A stretch of DNA of 64,000 nt from Elysia crispata. Taxonomy: Eukaryota; Mollusca; Gastropoda; Plakobranchidae. Made by a program: the position numbers and the translations under genes. Below the pieces are notes generated by a model. That model saw only the letters and a program-made list of their open reading frames with translations. It did not search any database and was not told the DNA's origin. The stretch is taken from the NCBI GenBank assembly GCA_033675545.1, contig JAWDGP010007314.1, forward strand, positions 186,001 through 250,000, written 5' to 3'. Of the stretch, positions 31,004 to 48,200 are shown piece by piece. Numbering within the stretch: position 1 is the first letter of the stretch; every line of letters begins with the position of its first letter.

Positions 31004-31167
31004 TGTCTCATAAACATGGCTACCACATAATGTGTTGCGCGTCACTGCATTATGAGCACGAATGACGTCACACAAACTTGTTGTTATAGTTAAGTCTAGA
31101 AAAATGGTTCGAGAGGATATGTATGAAATTTTAGGTCGATGTGACGAAAATTGACCTAGTTATTAGC

Positions 31168-31197
31168 AAACGGAACTTAATTATCAGCCTGCCCTCG
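31168..31197 (-). repeat. Mariner terminal inverted repeat, right
   Basis: A perfect 30-bp partner of 29825-29854. It is at the 5' side of the transposase gene, so it also overlaps the likely promoter region. Confidence 0.95.
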
Positions 31198-31281
31198 TAT
31201 AAGAAGCATCTCTTTAAGATACTCGTACAGGGTAAAAAAACTCACTGCATTGTTTAAAAAATTATTCATTACCTCTTACAG

Positions 31282-31338
31282 ATCTCTCTCTCTCTTTCTC
31301 TCTATCTATCTATCTATCTATCTATTTCTCTATCTCCC
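31282..31338. repeat. (CT)n(CTAT)n microsatellite
   Basis: CT units followed by CTAT units just right of the mariner. Confidence 0.9.
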
Positions 31339-31719
31339 ATTTATTTCTCTCTCTAACCACGCATCTCTTCAATAATGTAGTTATTTACATCCCTACAAAA
31401 TTATGTCTTCTATCTAATATGATCGCACTCCTCAAGAAATATCCAGAGCACTGAATGCCACATGGCAAAAGTACAAGCGCTCAGTATCGAATCCAACAAT
31501 CTCCGATCTGCTGTGTCCCAATGTCTTGTAATGTATGCATCACTTCTATAAAACCGGACCCAGTAGTGTTTACTGAAACATTAAAGATGAGAGATATTTG
31601 ACGATTTACCTTTTCTTATAAAAAATTCTTCAATAATATAAGGCGAACGCTGTGGAAACGATTTGCTTGGAAGGAGCTAATATAAAAAAGTTGATGTTTA
31701 TTTGAAATAAGAAATTGAT
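31339..31719. other. No recognisable feature
   Basis: Noncoding AT-rich DNA. Confidence 0.5.
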
Positions 31720-31860
31720 AATTAAAGTGGCGTTGGAGCTGCTATAAAATTTATTTTCAGGCACTTCCGGTCGCAGGTTTGAGCTCCGATGAGTATGTTT
31801 TAGCATATTGAGTCCTACTTCCTTTCTTGCCTGCCCGACCGGGCCTGTTTGATGTGCCCA
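31720..31860 (+). mobile_element. tRNA-derived SINE-like remnant
   Basis: TGGCGTTGGAGC at 31728-31739 resembles an A box. GGTTTGAGCTCC at 31777-31788, preceded by GGTCGCA, is a good B box in the context usual for tRNA-derived SINEs. Spacing between boxes is about 37 bases. A GC-rich body follows (about 31800-31868, GCCTGCCCGACCGGGCCTG). Class and full length unknown. Confidence 0.4.
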
Positions 31861-32139
31861 AAAGGGCCTCAAATCACTTTCAGTGTACTTAAACTTTGCC
31901 CAGAAATAATAAATCGAATATTCAATTGTAATATAACAAATTGTTTTTCTCAAGACTCATTGCAGTTTAAGGGCGCATGCACTGGAAATTATTATGCCGA
32001 TTGTCCAGATCAATATTTTGGGACTTTCTGATAGTAAGATGAACATCATAGTTATCTTGTAGAAAAACTGAGGATATGCTTCTCAAAACTCAGTATATTC
32101 ATTCATCACGGCAATTATTAGAAAAAAAAGGATGAGACA

Positions 32140-32263
32140 GAGAACAAACAGACAGACAGGAAGAGAGAGGAAAGAGGAAGACAGAGATAGATAGATAGAT
32201 AGATAGATAGATTGATAGAGAGATAGATAGAGAGACAGATAGATAGAGAGAGAGAGAGAAAAG

Positions 32264-32328
<65 letters not shown>

Positions 32329-32442
32329 CAGAGACAGAGACAGAGACAGAGACAGAGAAAATCAAGAAACGAGTAAATAGACAGGAAGAGACAGAGACAG
32401 ACAGAGAGAGATAGAGAGAGAGAGACATACACACACACACAG
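32140..32442. repeat. Compound GATA/GA/TA/GACA array
   Basis: GATA units about 32185-32211, (AT)n 32264-32291, (GA)n about 32290-32320, GAGACA units to about 32357, and mixed GA/CA to 32442. Confidence 0.93.
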
Positions 32443-32603
32443 AGAAGGGGTGGTGGAAAGAAGACTACCTGTCTTGCTGTTTATCCTAAGTGTTTAATCA
32501 CAATGAGAAAAGTGATGTGCCATTAGCATTCTCTTTTGAAAAATGTCGGATACTCATTGCATGCCAAAGCCAAATAAACAATCAAATATTTGAAATCGCT
32601 CAC

Positions 32604-33046
32604 AGGTAAGCAAACTCTATGCTGTAATGGATAATTGATATATCTCTATGATTCTCTTGGTAATAGCTTTTTATTAAGATGTGTTTATTTTTTAATTTTT
32701 TTCTCGGTTAATATATGAAAAGATACGGTATTGAACTTTATTTCAAAAGGTATGTCTTACTCGTGAGCTTCAATTAAAATTCATAATTATCATAATTAAT
32801 AACAGCCGAAAAGAAACCGCAAGTTAAGGTAAGTAAAAACTGTATTGTTATGGATATAATTGATACAACTCCATGCTTGTTCTGGTAATGGTTTTTTAAT
32901 AAGATGTGCTTTTTGATTTTTTCTCAATTATAATAATAAAAAGATACGGTATTGAACTTTATTTCAAAAGGTATGTCGTACTCTTAACTTTTAATAAAAA
33001 TTCATGATTATCATAATTAATAAGATATAAAAGAAACCGCGAGTCA
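32604..33046. repeat. Two diverged tandem copies, about 220 bp each
   Basis: Copy 1 is 32604-32826 and copy 2 is 32827-33046. Both begin AGGTAAG, share AAGATACGGTATTGAACTTT followed by ATTTCAAAAGGTATGTC, and end AAGAAACCGC plus AAGTTA or GAGTCA. Differences are scattered substitutions and small indels. No coding potential; origin unknown. Confidence 0.9.
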
Positions 33047-33366
33047 TCTAATCGGTTTATAATGAAGTGCATTTGTGAGACTAAAAAACAACAAAAAACA
33101 AAACAAAAACGAGAAGAACAACATGTTCACTTCAAAACAAATGAGCGGAAACTCTTTCTGTACAGCCATGAATATTTATAGGATCTGCGGTTGGATGAAG
33201 AGTGAGTGCAAATGATAACATCATCACTGTCGATCAAAGCTACTGTTTCTTTCCTTCCCGTCTTTAGCTTGGCCAGGGCTGTCACTCAACATTCCTAATT
33301 GAAGTTTGCCATCAATCCTCTCTCTGTCTTTCTGTCTCGGTTTCTGTCTGTTGGCCTCTCTCTTTC

Positions 33367-33370
<4 letters not shown>

Positions 33371-33450
<80 letters not shown>
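33371..33450. repeat. (CT)n microsatellite with CTAT flank
   Basis: An 80-bp perfect TC run; the pyrimidine-rich, CTAT-unit flank continues to about 33690. Confidence 0.95.
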
Positions 33451-33455
<5 letters not shown>

Positions 33456-33928
33456 CTCTCTCACTCACGCACACACCATCTCTTTTTCCTATCAATCAAT
33501 CTATCTATCTTTCTATTCATTTATCTATATTTTATCTATTGACCTTTCTATATACCTTTCTATCTTTCAGTCTGTCTATCTATCTGTTTATCCAATTATT
33601 CATATATTTTTCTTCCTATCTATCTATTTCCCTTTCTACCTTTCAGTCTATATATCTATCTACCTTTCTGTCGAATTGCTTCGTTATCTTCCTCTCTCCT
33701 CACCTCTCACTCTCATGCTATTTTATGTCTCCCCTCTTCCTGCCCCCTCCGACTCTGCTCCTGCTTATCCATATTTCTTTTTCGTCCAGTTTTTTTTCTA
33801 AGTTAATTTTGCCAAGGGGTATAAGACATTTCGATAGCTCTCTTCAGGCCATTCAATGCGAGTTCGAAACAAGGCAGCAGGACGAAGTCTTTATAATTTA
33901 CCAGGTGCCTGACATAAGTTGTTTGATA

Positions 33929-33976
33929 CCCCCCCCCCCCAATCCCTCTTCAAACCAAAATAATTGAAATTTCTCT

Positions 33977-34007
<31 letters not shown>
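33929..34007. repeat. Two C homopolymers and (CT)n
   Basis: Twelve Cs at 33929-33940, ten Cs at 33977-33986, then CT units to about 34007. Confidence 0.9.
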
Positions 34008-34749
34008 TCCCTTCTACATCCCCGCCCTACTCCTCTACTAATACATGCACCCAGTTCCTCCTTTTCTCTTGTTTCTCCATAATCAAAACAATGATGAAGC
34101 GATTTTCCCGTTGACACCTTATCTTTAAAGGACAGTTCAACCCGGTTATAATCAATATTATCCTGGACGGTTGGGCTTTACTCCAATTTGATAAAAATTA
34201 GTAATTTATAGCCTTTTTTCAATCAAACAAATAGATACATTCTGCTAATTTGCTATTATTCTTAATGATGTTAATCCACTAGCAATTAAAAAAATAAAAT
34301 AAAAAAAAACCCACCTGGTTCACCTAGAGAATTTTCAAAATGATAGTTAGCGACTTAAAATCTTGGAATCTTTTAAGCCTAAATGAACGAGAAAATGCAA
34401 TGATCTTCCCTTTTCTTTCTCCATAATTTTAGTTTACGTAGTTTAATAGAGCATCGCACAGGTTGGGATTGTCATCTCTTTTTCCCAGTAATCTGTTATG
34501 ATTGATGATGTGAGTAACTGGAAGGGAGCGGGATGTACCAGTCATCGATCGACCCTAAGGTTAATTTGAGTTTGTTTTTTTTCCCTCTCCATTTTATGCA
34601 ACACAAAACATGAAACAACAGAGATAGACAGAAGTGTTTTCATGAGACATTTCTTCCTTGAGAAACTCTTGTCTGTTATGTAACCAATTTCTTTTCAATT
34701 TGTTTTTCTACACATTGAACATGATTGCACTGGCATCAACATCAATAGT

Positions 34750-35105
34750 AGAGTGTTATTATCTTCAAATATTTATCATTAGCCTTATCATCTTTCATTC
34801 AATTTACAGCTTAATGCTATAGTTCTATTTAAATTGAGATCCTCTTTAAAAGGATATCTAAAAGAAGCCGCAAACCGCTTTAATAGTTATGATATGAAAT
34901 GTCTGTCTTTTTAACAAAGAATACGATCACATTAGATTATACTTGTCACTAAAAACAGTATATTATTATCTTTAAAGATTTATCATTAACACCATCACTT
35001 TTCTCTCACACAGCAAACTCCTGTTAAAGTTCTGTCGAGTGAAATTCTCTGAAAAAGCATCTTTGCAAGAAGCTTCAAAATGCTTCAATAATTTTGAGGC
35101 GAAAT
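34750..35105. repeat. Old tandem duplication, about 210-bp period
   Basis: 34755-34910 aligns with about 34962-35105. Shared landmarks are TATTATCTT, TTTATCATTA, AAGTTCT or TAGTTCT, and AGAAGC followed by CGC/TTC, GCTTTAATA or GCTTCAATA, and GAAATGTCTG or GAAATATCTG. It is more diverged than the pair at 32604-33046. Confidence 0.6.
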
Positions 35106-35634
35106 ATCTGGGATATTTGACCCCTAAAAGTGTCAAGTCGTATTATTAACTACACCGGGAAAAAGTCCTCTTTATTCGCCCGCACAGCTCATGATACTAT
35201 ATCATCTCTTCACTGATTGGATACAAGCCTCAATCTTCTAATACCATAACTTTTATAGCTTTAATACTCTTCGGTCATTACCTTCACCAGATTTGAAAAT
35301 GGAGAGCTCGAGAAAAAGGCAACCACAATATGGAATAACCCCAGATCTGTCAATACAGTTAAAGTTCCGTCACAAGAACAAGATTGGTAGAAGACCTTTG
35401 CTCTGTGGGCGGATTGGAGTGGATTTATACTGCCAGATATTTGAACCATGTCTTAATAGTGTTCAGAATAGAAAAGTCAATCAAACAAATTGTAATTCCA
35501 AAAGACGTCCAAGTTATCATCATTATCCTTTTACTGATCTCATAGATGCAATTTTCTTCTGATTCCTTTAGCGTTGTTCATATCTCATCAAAATGCAGGA
35601 AAACAGCTCATCTGTCTTTTCCAATCCATTATAG

Positions 35635-36010
35635 GATACTACTAAACGCTTATTATAAGGTGCAAAATTCCGGTAAAAGTTCCAAGAGTCGCATTGCCTT
35701 GCGAGAATTCCTGCTACTTGTGATTACATTTTGTTATTTGATGGTAATAAACGTTTAAAAGAACCATTAAAAAAATTTTGTTTTTTACACAGTAGGGAAA
35801 ATCAACTAATTTTGTATTTTACAAATTTTTTTAAATACCTTTTAAAATCATATAAAACAAAAACTTGCGATTCCTGCAAAAAGTGCATACTGATGCACTG
35901 ACGTTCGTGAATTCATAGCTGCGCATTTATTTAAACCTGTATGATAATGAACTTTAAAAAAGATCTTTAAATAGGTTTGGATTTCAGAAAATTAGCTAAC
36001 TATTCCTGTA
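35635..36010. repeat. Dispersed repeat family, copies 2 and 3 in tandem
   Basis: 35640-35770 aligns with 7895-8020, sharing ATTATAA, TGCCTTGCG, GAATTC, ACTTGTG and GTTTAAAAG. About 35860-36010 is a weaker third copy (TTCGTGAATTC, CTGTATGATAATGA, TTTAAATA). Class unknown. Confidence 0.35.
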
Positions 36011-42045
<6,035 letters not shown>

Positions 42046-42371
42046 GATACTTTCCTTGTTATAACTGTTATTATTGCTAATGCTAATATCATCATCCTCA
42101 TCTTTATGATCATCATCACTTCATCATAGTCATTATTATCACTTCCATCGTCTTTGTCTAGTTACCCTTTGTTTTTTTCTTCTTTTATTTTATAATATTT
42201 TTTGTTGTCGTTGTTGCTTGTGCTGTTGTTATTTTTGTTGTTGTTGGTTTTGTTATTGCTGATGATAATGTTGTTGTGGCATATTTTTTTTTTCAGATAG
42301 ATACATAATCATTTATCTCGATAGAGATGTATATGTATATAAATGTCAATTAAAAGAGGGGGGCAAGGTGG

Positions 42372-42479
<108 letters not shown>

Positions 42480-42644
42480 ACTGATAATAGTTTTGTTATT
42501 TCTTTTTTGTCCCGTAATAATAAAGGTGTGTGCCTATTTCCTTTTAGACCTTGTATGATACTATTTATGGACACACACACGACCTTTGGGATTCATTATA
42601 ATTACCAAGTTATCCCTCCAAGTGTGGTGTTTTTGCTTTCTAAT

Positions 42645-42645
<1 letters not shown>

Positions 42646-42708
<63 letters not shown>
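42646..42708. repeat. (GA)n microsatellite, 63 bp
   Basis: A perfect AG run only 170 bp from the previous array. Confidence 0.97.
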
Positions 42709-42713
<5 letters not shown>

Positions 42714-45093
42714 CTACTAGTAATAATCAGTACCAATTAATATTTTTTGTTTTAATGTTGTAGTACTTGTTTTGAATCAACCACAATGTTTTGTTCTGTT
42801 CAAATCAAAGAATGAAAACATTCTGTATTTTTTAAAACCCGGTTCCCATATGACGACCACAGACGCTGATGCTCAAAATCAAGATGGAGACTTAGATCTA
42901 GAACAAGACCCGGTTAGGTCGATATAATTTACCCCATTCAGTTACAGAAGGTTGGTCTGCAGACCTTCAACTGACTACAAATCATTCCATGTTCTTCATG
43001 ATGCAAAGCACGACATTTAAATAATCATTATCGGTGCAAATACAAGCTCTTCTTTACCAAATCAAGCGTAAGTGAAATTGATTTTCTTTTTTATTCTACT
43101 CGAAAAAGAAGTGCACTTAATGCATCTAGATTCAGATTTAAAGATAAGTAAATTAGATTCTGAAGTATATGTAGGATAGATTTTTATCAAGTCTTGATCA
43201 TCGAATACATAGACTAGAATCTTTATTGAGATAAAATGTAAATTGAACATCAGATCCTCTGATTAATCTTTCCCAAATCCTTTGATATTCTCTACTCAAA
43301 TTTCAAATTTATTTTACAGCATTGCCCTCAAGTCAGTTTTCTTACCTTCTTCTGAACCAGAATTTGATATACTCCTAAATTTTTAAGGTTAATTACTGTG
43401 ATAAAAAATTATGGATTTTAGGACAAGCTATACATATCCTTCCTCTGAAGTATGGTAATAGTCAGCATGAATATTTAAGTTCCTCACTTAACCCTACAAG
43501 CATCATATATAAAGTTCTGTGGCGTCAGGGTAATTTAAGAGCGATAAAAACAATCTGCGTAAATCCACTTTCAAATGTTCAAACAACAAAATTCCACTTT
43601 ATTTTCAACAGAACTCTTCTTCTTGAACGAAAAAGATGGTCAATTTATAAAATAGTGTGTATTTTGTCACTGAACTGACCAAAAAAGCGGCCGACTTAAT
43701 GGACGTTCTAATCGGCCATAACGCCACAGAAGTACTTATGGCAGATCTAAATGGCAGTCAACGCTTGGAGGCTTAATGCATTTGGTCATTTGTATTCTGC
43801 TTCCCAGCTATTTATAATCAGAAGTAGAGCAGAGAAACAAAATAAATAATAAAAACTTATAGCAGCTTTCAATAGGATCATTGTAATGTACTTGTACTGG
43901 TCGTTAGCACATAGGCATGCATTTATTATATTTTATAATTCATTTATTAATGCTGCATTTTGTAGAAACAGGATGTAAATGCTGGAAAAAGAAACCCCTT
44001 TGAAATGCTAAACAAAAAGATGTTGCTTCAAGGCCAATAATTTCAATACACATATGGATAAAAAGAAGAAGAAAAAGAGCTGTTATATAGTATATTTGAA
44101 CTGACAAATTTCCTTTCTCACAAAATATTTCTCAGCCTTTACAATTTTACTCTTATTTTATGATCTAACTTTCTTTGTTAAAATTCTTTAACTTTGTTTT
44201 GCTTTGTTTAAATCATCAGACCTGTATAAAGGAAGGGTTAGGGGAGTAAAAAAAAAAGTGGTAAAGGTTTGATTGTTTGATATAGATTATCCAAAACAAT
44301 ATATGATTTCAGGCCTTTCTTGCATAATAAATGAACTCGTGTTGGGCAGGGCTAGAAAGAAGATTGCTGGGGTAGACATCAATACTATAATTTTACTTGT
44401 TTTCTTTTGTTTGTTTTTCATGAAAGCTAACTGGTAAAGGTTGAGTTAAAAGAGAGACATAGGTGTACAAGTAAGTAATACAGATCACTGTTTGGGTTTA
44501 AATGGCATTAATCATGTTAGGAAATGAATCAACAATTGTAAGGGATGGTCGTCAATTTTTAGCTCTACCTTAATTTTATTTGAATTTGGCATAGTGATGT
44601 AGATCATTATATGCACTCCTAATAAACTTGGTTGGCATAGCCAGTTGCCTTAAATTTGTCAACTTAAAATTATTAGCTTGGAATGACTTGAGTATTGTCC
44701 CATCTGTGTCACCACCCAACAAAGGGCTTACAAGTACTGTTCGCAATACCACTTAATATTGACCGTATTTGAAAAATCGATTGAAATAATAACAAAGGGC
44801 AGTTTTAATGATTACAAAGAGTCTTATTAAAAAAAAGATATGATGAAAACGATCTTTTCTTAGTCACAATGTGAAATAAGCAAATAACTGAAGGGTAAAA
44901 CTTTAACATAGAACAGCATTAATATTAGAATTAAAATAAATTTTAAAAATTACCTTAGTTGACTCTTGAATGTGTGTTCCTTCAGCATGGATGTACGAGT
45001 AAACCTTTTTCTATACTTTTGGGAGTTTCAATACAATTTTATTAATAGCTAAACCATTGAAAAGTTATGTTAAATCAATAAATTTTTTTTTAG
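42709..45093. other. Region upstream of ELMOD3 coding start
   Basis: This must hold the promoter and at least one upstream exon of ELMOD3, because the coding ATG at 45094 directly follows a splice acceptor (poly-T then TAG, ending 45093). I cannot place the transcription start. A candidate exon is 42850-42912: 21 codons starting ATGACGACC that would join in frame to 45094. No TATA box is convincing. Confidence 0.4.
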
Positions 45094-45285
45094 ATGGAGG
45101 AACCAGATGCTGTTGCTGTTTCTCTTGATGAACTGACCATTGACTTGTCAGGGGAGCAAAATGAAACAGAAGAGATTGCTTCATATAAAGAGGATAACAA
45201 TTTTAATAACTATACAACGTTTTTTGGGCAAAATGAAGTAAACCTAGAATCAAACACATTGGACAAATATATTTTGGACCCATTG
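45094..45285 (+). CDS. ELMOD3: ELMOD3 coding exon 1
   Basis: 64 codons, begins MEEPDAVAVSLDEL and ends phase 0 at a CATTG/GTAAGT donor. Acidic and Asn-rich. Confidence 0.8.
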
Positions 45286-48200
45286 GTAAGTTCATATTTG
45301 GTTCTTTTTTATGTCATCATTCAAATGCACTTGTTAGTATCAATCTTTTACCTTTTAAAAAAAGCTCTTACAACTACAAGTGCATAACAATGCCATAGTT
45401 CTCAAAATGTACACACTACATTTTTTTTTTCATTTGATGAAAATATTTCTACTGCATAGAATCTGTAACCCATGCAACAGAAGGTTCAAAATCAGAGAGC
45501 ATGGAAAGATTCAAATTTTGTTTAATTTTCATCCAACATTTTTGTTCTATAAGTATGTTTTGTAAATGATTTTGTAGAGAAGATATGTTACTTTTTATTT
45601 AATTGAATAAAAAAATGTACTCCTTTTTAATTGCAAACAGGAATTAGAGCTATTAGGATAGTCTGTTTTTTTCTTTGAGATTTCATTCCAATTTTCAAGA
45701 TTTCCTGATTATGTGGATTCCCAATTTCAGGATGCAACTGTATTAAAATCATTTTTTTTTTGCATCCAAACAAAGATAATGAAAACCATCTTATCTTATC
45801 TTATCTATAACATTTTACATGATATCACATGCTGGTTGAGGGTTGATTTGCATTGCTTCATTTCTCCTTGCTTGACAAGGATTTGATTATTTCTATCCTT
45901 TCATTCTGTTGCACACACTTGTAGTGAAAGGGAAAGTGTATAAACTAAGATGATGTATCCACTGTGCAAAGTCATATTCTGAGAAAATAGAAAGGGGACG
46001 TCAGTTATGATGTGGAAGGATTGATCTAAGTTTTATTAATTTCCTAGCCAATTCTTGCATTGAATGCAGTTCAAGAATGTGTTAAATTTCAATTTTTTTT
46101 GGTGTCACATTCAAAATCATATTTTACATTAATGTCTTTTTTTCATAACAGGATCAAACTGAACAGACTGAGGCAGACAAAGACCACATAGTCGTTCAAA
46201 CTAATAAAGCAGGTGAAGAAAATGATTTTGAAGTGGATGTACCACCCCTGTCTCTATTTCCAAGTTCCAGGGGAAACAATTCAGATGATTCTGACTCAGA
46301 ATTTGAAGTTCCTGATAGGGAAACCATACAAACCCAAAATAATCAGATTTTCAATGAAGAAAGTTCACCATCAAGTGATCGCACAAAGAGTATGAGTCTG
46401 GAGAAGAAAGGTACCCTAAAATTTCAACCTGAGATTTTGACACCAAGAGACATCACAAGAAGTGAGTTCACATTATCATCTGAAAGTAATAAGCCATCAG
46501 GCTTTACAGATTCAGTTGTTATTGAAGCACCTGCTGAGTTTGCTGATTTTGAGGAGACTCAGCCTCAAGCTAGCTGTAACCCTGCACAAACTACATTCTC
46601 TGGAGTCTCTATACATATACCTCATGTATCCGAAAAGGAAGAGTCTTCTAAGGTTAGTAATTTTAGTTGCTGGTGACACTCTTGTGTTAGAGATTATATT
46701 TAACTGTTATCCCATTCCTATTGGAACATTGACCTTTTTTTTTTCAAATAAAAAAAGAGTTCAAGAGGTGTTGAATTTGTGGTTGTTTTAAATTTTAATA
46801 TTATGCTACGAGTCCAAACTTATCGAAGACAGGAGGAGTGATGAATTCCAATTATGAACACTAAGTTCCTTGCCGTAGTATCTTCTTCTTAAACTTAGTA
46901 AATTTTAGGTGTAGATTTTGCTTCCCATTGCTATCTCATCTCTATGATCAGCGAATTAAAGTATAGCAACTGTTTACCCAAAATGAAAAAATGAAATATT
47001 ATGTATTTACTATTACCTACATCTGAGATATTCAGTTTTAGCATATAAAAATGTTCAACTTTATTATACATGTATTTGAAGGCAAAGTGTTTCTTTGATT
47101 TCAATTTCGGCTTTAGGTTTTTTGTTTTTTTTTTAATACTAAATTTTAACTGAACTGCTGTATATTTCTACGCAGCAGATATCTAATCAGCAAGTGGATT
47201 CTGAGATCAGAGTTGTTAATGATCTTACTGATGCACAGAAACCAGACATTGTGACAACGGCGGAAGACTGGGAAGGTGTACAAACTGTTGAACCAGGTAA
47301 ATATTAGAAAACCATGTTAAATATGATCTAAGGTTTTAATAATCTTGCATGGAATAAATGAAAATGTGAACAGTGCTTCAATCTTATGAAAATTGTTAAA
47401 TTTAACATCACACTTTGAGAAGCACATTGCTATACATCTAATCATTTCCTGGATGCAATGGGTCATTACATTCCATGGTAAAGACAACCCTGTTTTCATC
47501 CTAGATAGATTCTTCCTAACTTGCATTTGCTACCTCTTTGCTTGCTTAATTGATTTCATCTCTTATTTTACTTCAGGGTTTATCAATGCAGGCAAAAAAT
47601 TATCAGGTAAGTCATAATATCATTTTTTTATTTAATCCTCCTTCATGATATGATCTATTGTACAAGGATGTCCATTTGTCTAATTAGTAAAGAACATTTT
47701 ATAAAATTCTTTTAATTATCACCAACGGGCAATTATTTATAAGAATTTTAGGGTAGCACTATCTTTCGAAACCTTTGTACATTTTTAAACAATTATATGT
47801 GAGAAGTGAAAGAAAAAGTCAATCTTAATGATTTGCAAATGCGCAATGTAATTTTTTCTTTAATTGAAAATTAAGATTTCTAGCAAGGGGAACTTAAGCC
47901 ACGCATGTAAATAAAACAAATACAAAATTAGAGTAGGAGCATATGCATATGAAATCAGAAAAGTCAATTTTTTTTTCATCTTAAGGTTGATGTTATTTCC
48001 TGAATTTTCTCATACATAATGATAACATGTAATGTTTTTAAATTGTCTTTTGAGCTTGAAATAGAAAAAGAACTGACATCTTTTGACCTTGGAGATGTGT
48101 CTATATATCTAAAAAGTTTGTGTCTGGTCAAGCGATAGTTTAACGCTCTAAATTTAAATCTTCTCACTTTTCTCTCTTACACATGGCAAAAGCTTGTGTA

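Larger units (their letters stand above)
29825..31197 (-). mobile_element. Near-intact mariner DNA transposon
   Basis: A 1373-bp Tc1/mariner element flanked by TA on both sides (29823-29824 and 31198-31199), the target duplication of this superfamily. The terminal inverted repeats are 30 bp and identical: 29825-29854, and 31197 back to 31168, beginning CGAGGGCAGGCTG. A single transposase gene on the minus strand fills the interior. Perfect termini argue for a young insertion. One missing base splits the transposase frame, so this copy is probably non-autonomous, though it could still be mobilised in trans. Confidence 0.95.

Noticed and set aside
32184..32442. CRISPR-like regular repeats
   Set aside because: Units are 2-6 bp with no spacers; simple microsatellite in a eukaryotic genome.
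33818..33880. Another SINE head (GCGAGTTCGAAAC)
   Set aside because: The B box is poor and no clear A box is at the right distance.
43643..43775. 40-codon frame ending in ADLNGSQRLEA
   Set aside because: Protein-like composition, but the stop upstream, lack of splice sites and absence of any known family leave nothing to support a gene.
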